From: Kordia algicida | GTDB lineage: Bacteria; Bacteroidota; Bacteroidia; Flavobacteriales; Flavobacteriaceae | NCBI RefSeq assembly: GCF_051013375.1 | Contig: NZ_CP142125.1 | Strand: one strand, 5' to 3' | DNA: 64,000 nt | In this document: piece by piece, positions 7,769 to 15,915 of the stretch | Layout of the letters: each line of letters opens with the position of its first letter | Position numbering within the stretch: position 1 is the first letter of the stretch | Program-made: the position numbers and the translations under genes | The notes under the pieces: model-generated | The model's input: the letters and a program-made list of their open reading frames with translations, nothing else | Database searches by the model: none | What the model was told of the DNA's origin: nothing

Positions 7769-9076
7769 TTACAAACGAACAATCTTCGCACCAATAGCGC
7801 GTAAGCGTTCATCAATATTTTCGTAACCTCTGTCTATTTGTTCAATATTGTGAATGGTAGAAGTTCCTTTGGCAGATAATGCCGCAATCAATAACGAAAT
7901 TCCTGCTCTAATATCAGGAGAAACCATCGTTGTTGCTTTTAGTTGCGATTTAAAATCGTGACCAATGACACTTGCTCTATGCGGATCACATAGGATAATT
8001 TTTGCGCCCATATCGATTAATTTATCGACAAAGAACAAGCGACTTTCAAACATTTTTTGATGTACTAAGACACTTCCACGTGCTTGTGTAGCAACAACCA
8101 AAACAATACTTAATAAATCTGGCGTGAATCCTGGCCAAGGCGCATCTGCAATAGTCAAGATAGAACCGTCAATATAATTTTGAATTTCGTAACCATCTTT
8201 GTGTTCTGGTACATAAATGTCATCACCTTTTCGTTCAACGGTAATTCCAAGTTTTCTAAATACATCTGGAATTTGACCTAAATCGTCCCAACTTACATTC
8301 TTAATCGTGAGTTCACTTCGAGTCATAGCAGCCAAACCAATCCAACTTCCAATTTCGATCATATCTGGAAGCATTCTGTGTTCTGTTCCGCCTAATTCTT
8401 CAACACCTTCAATGCGTAGTAAATTAGAACCAACACCGCGAATTTTTGCGCCCATTCGGTTCAGCATTTTACACAATTGCTGTAAATATGGTTCGCAAGC
8501 GGCATTGTAAATCGTAGTTGTTCCTTCTGCTAATACGGCAGCCATTACAATATTTGCGGTTCCAGTTACGGAAGCTTCATCTAGCAACATATACGTTCCT
8601 TGAAGTTTATCAGCTTCTACTCCGTAGAAATAGTCTTCACGATTGTATCTAAATTTCGCGCCAAGCTTTATAAAACCTTCAAAGTGCGTATCCAAACGTC
8701 TTCGTCCAATTTTATCACCACCAGGCTTCGGAATGTATCCTTTACCAAAACGCGCTAACAATGGACCAACAATCATAATTGAGCCACGCAACCCGCGTCC
8801 TTCTTCTTTAAATTGTTCAGATTCTAAATATTTAAGATTGATATCATCTGATTGAAAAGTATACGATCCAGGTCCGTTTTTCTGAATTTTCACACCTAAG
8901 TTTCCTAAAAGCATGATTAATTTATTGACATCAACGATATCTGGAATATTGCTAATTGTAACCTTTTCAGGAGTTAACAAAACGGCACATAAAATCTGTA
9001 GTGCTTCGTTTTTGGCTCCTTGTGGTTGAATACTTCCTTTTAACTGATGACCACCTTCAATCTTAAAAGTCCCCAT
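7769..9076 (-). CDS. murA: UDP-N-acetylglucosamine 1-carboxyvinyltransferase, Asp-type active site
   Basis: MurA transfers enolpyruvate from PEP to UDP-GlcNAc, the first committed step of peptidoglycan synthesis in the cytoplasm. The 435-residue length is normal and the fold signature QPQGAKNEALQILCAVLL is at 17-34. The catalytic loop reads KPGGDKIGRRRLDTH, so the usual catalytic Cys (Cys115 in E. coli) is Asp121 here. Cys-to-Asp at this site is known to keep activity but to block fosfomycin, which alkylates the Cys. murA follows a DUF4290 gene after 21 bases, and the pair is probably one operon. Confidence 0.97.
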   Translation of the reverse strand: MGTFKIEGGHQLKGSIQPQGAKNEALQILCAVLLTPEKVTISNIPDIVDVNKLIMLLGNLGVKIQKNGPGSYTFQSDDINLKYLESEQFKEEGRGLRGSIMIVGPLLARFGKGYIPKPGGDKIGRRRLDTHFEGFIKLGAKFRYNREDYFYGVEADKLQGTYMLLDEASVTGTANIVMAAVLAEGTTTIYNAACEPYLQQLCKMLNRMGAKIRGVGSNLLRIEGVEELGGTEHRMLPDMIEIGSWIGLAAMTRSELTIKNVSWDDLGQIPDVFRKLGITVERKGDDIYVPEHKDGYEIQNYIDGSILTIADAPWPGFTPDLLSIVLVVATQARGSVLVHQKMFESRLFFVDKLIDMGAKIILCDPHRASVIGHDFKSQLKATTMVSPDIRAGISLLIAALSAKGTSTIHNIEQIDRGYENIDERLRAIGAKIVRL

Positions 9077-9097
9077 AAAATATGATAATGAATTTTG

Positions 9098-9742
9098 TTA
9101 GTAACGTTTTCTATTGTTACGATTTTTATTATTTCGTTGCTGATTCTTGTTGTTATGCGAAAATTTCTTCTTCTGCTTTAGAAGGTTGGAAGCATCTGAT
9201 AAGTCTTCATTTTTTGCTGCCAAGTCAATTTTCCCATTACTCAACTCTAATAAATGCTTAAAAATCACATAATCTTCAACGGTATCTTTGTTCCAATTGA
9301 GGTAACATTTTTTCATGTGATTGGCAATCGCAAACTCAAGAGCTTCTTTCATATCGCCTTCTTCCCATTTATTCGCCACATCAATCATTCGCTTGATATT
9401 ATTTCCGTAGAAACGATATTTTGGAAAGTTTTGAGGATATTCTAAAGGTTCAGGTCGTTCTTCTAATAACTCACGTGAAGGTTTTGGAAAAGGAGAATCA
9501 ACATCAAGTCTAAAGTCAGACATAATAAATAATTGATCCCATAATTTATGTTGAAAATCTGGAACGTCACGCAAATGTGGTTGTAAATTTCCCATCACGC
9601 CGATAATGGCTTTTGCTTGTTTGTTACGTTCTACAGGATCTTCTGTAGCTACCGCGATGTTAATCATTTTTTGAATATGTCGCCCATACTCAGGAATAAT
9701 CAATCGTTTACGCTCTGTGTTATACTCTAACTGGTCAATCAA
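9098..9742 (-). CDS. DUF4290 family protein
   Basis: A 214-residue cytoplasmic protein typical of Bacteroidota, where it commonly precedes murA. The conserved N-terminus LEYNTERKRLIIPEYGRHIQ and the later NFPKYRFYGNNIKRMI mark the family. The C-terminal tail from about residue 190 is low-complexity, made of Asn, Lys, Arg and Gln, and probably disordered and RNA- or nucleotide-interacting (inference). The start appears to be TTG at 9742-9740; no in-frame ATG lies nearby and a later start would remove the conserved N-terminus. Function is unknown. Confidence 0.85.
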   Translation of the reverse strand: MIDQLEYNTERKRLIIPEYGRHIQKMINIAVATEDPVERNKQAKAIIGVMGNLQPHLRDVPDFQHKLWDQLFIMSDFRLDVDSPFPKPSRELLEERPEPLEYPQNFPKYRFYGNNIKRMIDVANKWEEGDMKEALEFAIANHMKKCYLNWNKDTVEDYVIFKHLLELSNGKIDLAAKNEDLSDASNLLKQKKKFSHNNKNQQRNNKNRNNRKRY

Positions 9743-9846
9743 AATAAAATTTGTTTGTAAGGTAAATATTGAAGTAAAATAAAGTTCTTGTGAAGATTAT
9801 TTTTATAATCGCAAAATAGTAAAAAAAATCTAGATAACTACGCTCG

Positions 9847-10137
9847 TTACAAAGAAATTATCCCTTCAACTACGCTTGCTTCCTTATATTTTTCAATTAC
9901 CGCGTCGGCACTTTTCATATTTACGGTAATCGTTACACTTGTATAAGTTCCTTTGGAAGACCTTTTCGTATCTATCACAGCGCCAATATTATCGAAAATC
10001 TGGTGTACCTGCTTTATTTTATCATCACTTGAAGGAACAATAAATTTATACATATATAATGTTGGAAATTGTGTTGTTTCCTCTAATTGTGTTTTTAATT
10101 TTGCATAAAACGCTTTGGAATCGTTTTTTGAACTCAT
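9847..10137 (-). CDS. DUF493 family (YbeD-like) protein
   Basis: A 96-residue small cytoplasmic protein. The pattern FPTLYMYKFIVPSSDD, then TKRSSKGTYTSVTITVNMKSADAVIEKYKEA matches the DUF493/YbeD family, which has an ACT-like alpha/beta fold and is thought to be regulatory; the ligand is not established. The gene has its own ATG, ends 104 bases before the DUF4290 start codon, and lies downstream of the cyanophycinase-like gene in reverse order, so co-transcription is uncertain. Confidence 0.85.
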   Translation of the reverse strand: MSSKNDSKAFYAKLKTQLEETTQFPTLYMYKFIVPSSDDKIKQVHQIFDNIGAVIDTKRSSKGTYTSVTITVNMKSADAVIEKYKEASVVEGIISL

Positions 10138-10201
10138 GCTATCTTTTTTTCTAAATGAATGGCAAAGATACAGCTTCTTGTAAAACTTCTTGTAATGTTA
10201 G

Positions 10202-11503
10202 CTATTTGATAACTTTTTTGATGATAATTGCATCATTTACCTGAACTTTTAAAAAGTAAGTTCCTGAGCTTAGTTTTAACAATTGTAAGCTTGTTTCCTG
10301 AACGTTTGAAACGTCTTTTTGCAATACAATTCTACCAAAACCATCCAATAATTCAATAGCTTGTATGGGCTTTTCAGCAGAAACGATTAGGTTACTTTTT
10401 ACAGGATTTGGATAAACTTCCACCGTTGGTTGCGCTAGTTCGTCTACACTTAAAATACAGTTAATTTGTGTTCCCACAGAAGCGACAAATGTTCCGTTGT
10501 TGACAGACCAATGTTCCCAAGTTCCACCAGTTCCCGTTTGCCAATCAGATAAATCAAATGTATGTGTTCCTTCTACAGTTCCTTTTATTTTATACACTTT
10601 CAATGCCATTCCACCTTTATCCCAATGTAAAGCAGTATTTGCAGTACAAGTTTCGGGCAGCATGTCTGTGAGTTCACAATTTGGCTGAATAAAATATGCA
10701 TTATCATCATACGTTGGATAATCTCCAAAAACACGCGCCAAACCAACATCATCTATACAAACTGCGGTATATTCATCACAGGCAATTCCCTTCGGGATAA
10801 TTCCTGAACCGCTATTATCTGTAATGATGCGAGCTAAAAATGCAGTATGTCTACCTCTACGATCAGGATCGTCATAATGAGTGTCAGTTATCACATCTGT
10901 TAAAAACGAATTTTCCAAAAAAGGAGTACTTGATACAGTTGCATCATTTGCATATGGATTCGCGAGAGCCTGAGCTGAAGTAATCGTTCCATTTTCCGCA
11001 GAAAAATAATGTCCGCCCAAAATTGCCATTCCTGCGCTTGTTCCGCCAATCACAACATTTCTATTATTTACAGCGTCATTAATTAAATTTTGAATGGTTG
11101 TATTTCTCCAATAAGAGACATAATTCCACTGATCGCCACCAGCAAACCAAATCGCTTCTGCTTCTTCAATACGTTGATGAATGTAGGTTTCTGAACTTGC
11201 TGAACTGTTATTAAAAACAATCGTTTCTACCGAATTTACCGTAACACCCAAATCTGAATACATATAATTGTTATAACCATCCGAACCGCTTGCACGAAGC
11301 ACCAACACATCACCGCCGTTGGCACGTTGCAAAAACCAGCGCATAGCATCATCAGACTCCGAAGCGCCGCCCATTAAGCATGAACCACCTTGCGGCGTTA
11401 CATTTGTACTAAAGGAACTTCCTGTACGATATGATGTAAAAGATTGTGCAAAAGTTGCGCCAGCAAATAAGAAACTAAGAAGTATGGTTGTGTAGGTTTT
11501 CAT
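10202..11503 (-). CDS. Cyanophycinase-like S51 peptidase with T9SS sorting domain
   Basis: A 433-residue secreted protein. A signal peptide (ending ATFAQ, about residue 20) is followed by a peptidase S51 domain with AGGDQWNY near 121 and the nucleophile motif IGGTSAGMAILGG, Ser156 being the likely catalytic residue. S51 enzymes cleave acidic dipeptide polymers such as cyanophycin, or related beta-aspartyl peptides. From about residue 362 a type IX secretion C-terminal domain follows (VEVYPNPVKSNLIVSAE, GFGRIVLQ, LSSGTYFLKV), so it is exported across the outer membrane by the system to which PorQ in this window belongs. The exact substrate cannot be told from the sequence. Confidence 0.88.
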   Translation of the reverse strand: MKTYTTILLSFLFAGATFAQSFTSYRTGSSFSTNVTPQGGSCLMGGASESDDAMRWFLQRANGGDVLVLRASGSDGYNNYMYSDLGVTVNSVETIVFNNSSASSETYIHQRIEEAEAIWFAGGDQWNYVSYWRNTTIQNLINDAVNNRNVVIGGTSAGMAILGGHYFSAENGTITSAQALANPYANDATVSSTPFLENSFLTDVITDTHYDDPDRRGRHTAFLARIITDNSGSGIIPKGIACDEYTAVCIDDVGLARVFGDYPTYDDNAYFIQPNCELTDMLPETCTANTALHWDKGGMALKVYKIKGTVEGTHTFDLSDWQTGTGGTWEHWSVNNGTFVASVGTQINCILSVDELAQPTVEVYPNPVKSNLIVSAEKPIQAIELLDGFGRIVLQKDVSNVQETSLQLLKLSSGTYFLKVQVNDAIIIKKVIK

Positions 11504-11731
11504 AGGAAAGTGATGAATTTCAAATCTAACGAAAGTTAATTAACTCACAAAACAATTTTATACGGGAATTGTTACTTATTTTTTCTTCTTCTTCAATCAA
11601 AAAGATATGCTCCATTATTTTAATCAAAGGTTTTCCATAGTTGGAGAGTCCCTAAGAACTCTAGTAAATTTTGTCTTTAGTTGATTTTTTAAAAGTCTGA
11701 ACTGACGGTTTTCCACAACATATTACAGCAT

Positions 11732-11759
11732 AAAAAAACCCCGCAAATTGCGAGGTTTT
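11732..11759 (-). terminator. Intrinsic terminator of the gyrA-TPR operon
   Basis: Read on the minus strand, AAAACCTCGC and GCGGGGTTTT form a 10-bp stem with one G-U pair, followed by a run of Ts. It lies 22 bases past the TPR gene stop. Confidence 0.88.
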
Positions 11760-11780
11760 ATAGCTGTATGTAAGAGTGAA

Positions 11781-13064
11781 CTATTGTCCTAATTCTTGTA
11801 ATCTAGCTTTTACTTTTTTGAATTTTTCATCTTCTCCTAAGAAAGAGTACAATCCTTTAAGTTGCTTTAAGATTTTTACATCATCAGGAACACTTTGAGA
11901 GATTCCTTCTAAGACTTTTAATGACTTTCTGTATAAAGCTGTTTGTTGTGCTTGATATTCTTCAAACTTTTTATTGTCTGCAGCAGAGTTTCCTAGTTCG
12001 TTCATTTTATCAACTACGTCAGAAGCTTCATCTAAGTATGTTTTTGATAAGTTGATTCCAGCATTGATATACCCAGGATCAAGTTCTAATACTTTTCGGT
12101 AAGCTGCTCTTGCTTCTTCTACATCACCATTTTCAGCACTAATTACTCCGATATTGTAGTATGAATCTACATCATTAGGGTTTTTAGTAATGATTTCTTG
12201 CATGATTTCTTTAAACTTAGCCGTATCTCCCATTTTGTAGTAGATATTTCCTTTTGTCAATAATAAAGATGAATCGTTTGGATTTGCAGCAATTGCTTCT
12301 TCAACAGCAGCTAAAGCTTTTTCGTTGTCTTTAACATGATTTGTATAAATCCAAGAAATATTTTTTACGATTTCTGGCAATCTAGATTTCGTTTTTTCAA
12401 CTGTAGGATTTGAATGTGTTTTAGCTCTTACAGATAAGTCTCTTACCGTTTTATCAGGGAAAGATTCTTTTTTACCATTCGCCACATTCGTTGCAAAGTA
12501 TTGAGTTTTTACGCCTGTATAGTTAGCATCTTTAAGCTCAAGATAGTGCTTTAATGCAGTATCATAATCTTGTCCAGAAATTGAGTTTGAAGCCGCATAG
12601 TACAACAAGTCTTTATTTTCTGGTTGCAAAGTGTATGATAAGTACAATATACTAGAAGCTTTTGTGTAGTCTTTTGCTTTTTGTGCAGCAATAGCTTTGT
12701 CTACTAACTTACTTACCATAGTTTGTAAGTTTGGTTTTGCCTCTTTGGTATACTTAAATTCTCTTTGCTCTTTTTCAAAAGCTAATAATTTATTGTAAGC
12801 TTCTCCAGCAGTTTTAAGAGATGCATCAGTATCCATTCCTTTGTCTGCTAATTCTTGATACGTTTTCCCTTTTAGGAAATAGTATTTTGCTTTGTATTTT
12901 GCATCGGCGCTTTCAATTGTAGATGAAATACTAGCAAGAGCATCTTTAGCTTCTACTGTATTTCCTTTTTTTAATGCTTTCTCAGCAGCTTTTAATTCTT
13001 TCTTTTGTGCAAAAGAAAATGCTGTTATCAACAGTGCTGAGAAAATTAAAATTGTCTTCTTCAT
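11781..13064 (-). CDS. Exported tetratricopeptide repeat protein
   Basis: A 427-residue protein with a signal peptide ending in AFSFAQ. It is built of TPR helices; clear units are at about 248-335, for example AIAANPNDSSLLLTKGNIYY, NPNDVDSYYNIGVISAENGD and VLELDPGYINAGINLSKTYL. TPRs act as protein-binding scaffolds, here in the periplasm or at the outer membrane. It lies 41 bases downstream of gyrA on the same strand and before a strong terminator, so the two are likely co-transcribed. No enzymatic motif is visible, and its partner is unknown. Confidence 0.85.
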   Translation of the reverse strand: MKKTILIFSALLITAFSFAQKKELKAAEKALKKGNTVEAKDALASISSTIESADAKYKAKYYFLKGKTYQELADKGMDTDASLKTAGEAYNKLLAFEKEQREFKYTKEAKPNLQTMVSKLVDKAIAAQKAKDYTKASSILYLSYTLQPENKDLLYYAASNSISGQDYDTALKHYLELKDANYTGVKTQYFATNVANGKKESFPDKTVRDLSVRAKTHSNPTVEKTKSRLPEIVKNISWIYTNHVKDNEKALAAVEEAIAANPNDSSLLLTKGNIYYKMGDTAKFKEIMQEIITKNPNDVDSYYNIGVISAENGDVEEARAAYRKVLELDPGYINAGINLSKTYLDEASDVVDKMNELGNSAADNKKFEEYQAQQTALYRKSLKVLEGISQSVPDDVKILKQLKGLYSFLGEDEKFKKVKARLQELGQ

Positions 13065-13105
13065 TTTGTTAATGTTTAAAATAATTGAGGTTTGTGTTAT
13101 AAATA

Positions 13106-15655
13106 TTATTCTTCTGTTTTGCTGTCACCTTCGTTATTCATATCAACAGCTGTGCCATTTTCTGTTTGCTCAGTGTTTTCAAGGTTTTCAGCACCTTCAA
13201 TTGCTTCTTCTTCTTGCTGTTCATTTCGAACTTTCGCAACAGCCGCAATAGAATCTTTACCTTTTATGTTGATTAAACGAACTCCTTGCGTGGCTCTTCC
13301 CATCACTCTCAAGTCTGCTACTGCCATACGAATTGCAATTCCAGATTTGTTGATAATCATTAATCCATCTTCATCAGTAACATTTTTAATAGCTACTAAT
13401 TGACCCGTTTTTTCAGTCACAGAAATCGTCTTCACTCCTTTCCCTCCACGATTGGTAATTCGGTAATCTTCTAAGCTTGAACGCTTTCCATATCCATTTT
13501 CAGAAACAACTAAAATGTTGCTTTCCATATCGTTTACAGCAACCATTCCAACTACTTCATCATTATCGTCTGCAAGTCTGATTCCACGAACTCCCGAAGC
13601 ATTTCTTCCCATTGGTCGTGTTTTTTCTTCTTCAAAACGAATAGCTTTACCAGATTTTACTGCCAACATTACCTGACTGTTTCCTGTAGTGAGTTTTGCT
13701 TCTAATAACTCATCTCCATCTTTAATAGTGATAGCATTGATACCATTGGTACGCGGACGCGAATACTGCTCTAAAGGTGTTTTCTTAACTTGACCTTTTT
13801 TCGTTGCCATAATCACATAATGATTATTGATGTATTCTTCGTCTTTAAGGTTTTGCGTACAAATGAATGCTTTTACTTTATCATCTTTTTCAATGTTGAT
13901 TAAGTTCTGAATTGCTCTACCTTTGGACGTTTTGCTTCCTTCAGGAATTTCGTATACACGCATCCAGAAACATTTTCCTTGTTGCGTAAAGAACAACATG
14001 TATTGGTGATTGGTTCCTACGAATAAATGTTCAAGGAAATCTTCATTTCGGGTTGCACTTCCTTTTTGTCCAACGCCACCTCTATTTTGTCGCTTGTATT
14101 CTGTTAAAGAAGTTCTTTTAATATATCCTGCGTGAGAAATGGTAATTACTACTTTTTCATCAGGAATTAAATCTTCAATACTTACGTCTCCACCAGCATA
14201 TTCAATCATTGAACGTCTTTCATCACCGTATTTATCTTTGATGACTTCCAGTTCTTCCTTAATGATATTCATTCTTCTTGACTTGTTTGCCAAAATATCA
14301 CGATAATCTTCAATACTTTTCATGATATCGTCATATTCAGCACGCAATTTGTCTTGTTCCAGACCTGTTAACTGACGTAATCGCATTTCAACAATCGCTT
14401 TGGCTTGAATTTCTGTCAATTCAAAACGCTTGATTAAGTTGTTACGAGCGTCTTCCGCATTTTGCGAACCACGAATGATAGCAATTACCTCATCAATATT
14501 ATCAGAAGCGATAATTAAACCTTCTAAAATATGCGCGCGTTCTTCTGCTTTTTTAAGTTCGTATTGTGTTCTACGTGTTACTACTTCGTGTCTGTGTTCC
14601 ACAAAATAATGAATCATATCTTTAAGATTCAATAATTGTGGACGTCCATGAACTAAAGCAATATTATTGACACTAAACGAAGATTGCAACGCAGTGTATT
14701 TATATAGTTTATTTAATACGATATTCGGAATTGCATCACGTTTTAAGATATACACGATGCGCATTCCTTTTCTATCAGATTCATCACGAATAGAAGAAAT
14801 ACCATCAATTTTTTTATCATTAATCAAATCGGCAGTTTTCTTAATCATATCTGCTTTATTGACTTGATATGGAATTTCAGTCACAATGATACATTCTCTA
14901 CCTTGTACTTCTTCCATCACGGCTTTTCCTCGCATGACAATTCGTCCACGTCCCGTTTTAAACGCTTCACGTACACCATCATATCCGTAAATAATTCCTC
15001 CAGTTGGAAAATCTGGTGCTTTTACATGTTGAATTAGTTCATCAATTTCAATATCATTATTATCGATATATGCATGAATTCCGTCAACAACTTCCGATAA
15101 GTTATGCGGTGGCATGTTTGTCGCCATACCTACGGCAATACCAGAAGCTCCATTAATTAATAAACCAGGAACTCGTGTAGGCAATACTGTTGGTTCTTTT
15201 AACGTGTCATCAAAATTCAGGGAATGATCTACGGTATCTTTGTCAATATCAGCCAACATATCGTCTGATATTTTGCGCATTCTTGCTTCCGTATAACGCA
15301 TTGCTGCAGGACTATCTCCATCAATAGATCCGAAGTTACCTTGCCCATCAACTAGCATATAACGCAAACTCCATTCTTGCGCCATACGAACCATGGCGTC
15401 GTATACAGACGTATCACCGTGCGGGTGATACTTACCTAATACTTCTCCAACAATTCTTGCAGATTTTTTATGAGCGGAACTCGATCTAACTCCGAGTTCA
15501 TGCATTCCAAACAATACTCTACGATGTACGGGCTTCATACCATCTCTTACATCTGGAAGTGCACGTGACACAATGACTGACATCGAATAATCGATGTAAG
15601 CAGACTTCATCTCATCTTCAATATTAATAGGGATTAACTTTTCTCCTTCTGCCAT
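13106..15655 (-). CDS. gyrA: DNA gyrase subunit A
   Basis: The DNA-breaking and rejoining subunit of gyrase (A2B2), which introduces negative supercoils. The 849-residue protein has the catalytic Tyr121 in AAMRYTEARM and the quinolone-resistance region HPHGDTSVYDAMVRM at 77-91. Thr82 stands at the E. coli Ser83 position and Asp86 at Asp87. The C-terminal beta-pinwheel starts near 510, and a GyrA-box-like QNRGGVG in KRQNRGGVGQKG supports gyrase over topoisomerase IV. The last ~40 residues are acidic. gyrB is not in the window. Confidence 0.95.
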   Translation of the reverse strand: MAEGEKLIPINIEDEMKSAYIDYSMSVIVSRALPDVRDGMKPVHRRVLFGMHELGVRSSSAHKKSARIVGEVLGKYHPHGDTSVYDAMVRMAQEWSLRYMLVDGQGNFGSIDGDSPAAMRYTEARMRKISDDMLADIDKDTVDHSLNFDDTLKEPTVLPTRVPGLLINGASGIAVGMATNMPPHNLSEVVDGIHAYIDNNDIEIDELIQHVKAPDFPTGGIIYGYDGVREAFKTGRGRIVMRGKAVMEEVQGRECIIVTEIPYQVNKADMIKKTADLINDKKIDGISSIRDESDRKGMRIVYILKRDAIPNIVLNKLYKYTALQSSFSVNNIALVHGRPQLLNLKDMIHYFVEHRHEVVTRRTQYELKKAEERAHILEGLIIASDNIDEVIAIIRGSQNAEDARNNLIKRFELTEIQAKAIVEMRLRQLTGLEQDKLRAEYDDIMKSIEDYRDILANKSRRMNIIKEELEVIKDKYGDERRSMIEYAGGDVSIEDLIPDEKVVITISHAGYIKRTSLTEYKRQNRGGVGQKGSATRNEDFLEHLFVGTNHQYMLFFTQQGKCFWMRVYEIPEGSKTSKGRAIQNLINIEKDDKVKAFICTQNLKDEEYINNHYVIMATKKGQVKKTPLEQYSRPRTNGINAITIKDGDELLEAKLTTGNSQVMLAVKSGKAIRFEEEKTRPMGRNASGVRGIRLADDNDEVVGMVAVNDMESNILVVSENGYGKRSSLEDYRITNRGGKGVKTISVTEKTGQLVAIKNVTDEDGLMIINKSGIAIRMAVADLRVMGRATQGVRLINIKGKDSIAAVAKVRNEQQEEEAIEGAENLENTEQTENGTAVDMNNEGDSKTEE

Positions 15656-15915
15656 GTATTTTATGTTTTAATATTTCGAGTTTTACAAATCGGGTCAATA
15701 TACAACATTTACTACTATTCAGCGAGGATTTCAAGGAGCATTTTAACGTTTTTTTATTAACAATTTTTGATAAGTTTTTTTGATAATTTAATATTATAAT
15801 CTTTGAATTCGCTGTTTTTTTTCGTCTATTAGCTTGAATTACCTTTCATCACGGAACAATTTTTGTATTATTCGTATTGAAGTATTAATTTTAATGTCGA
15901 AAGGAAACTATATTT

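Noticed and set aside
12892..13403. Overlapping plus-strand ORFs opposite the TPR gene and gyrA
   Set aside because: Shadow frames of conserved genes; translations show no domain.
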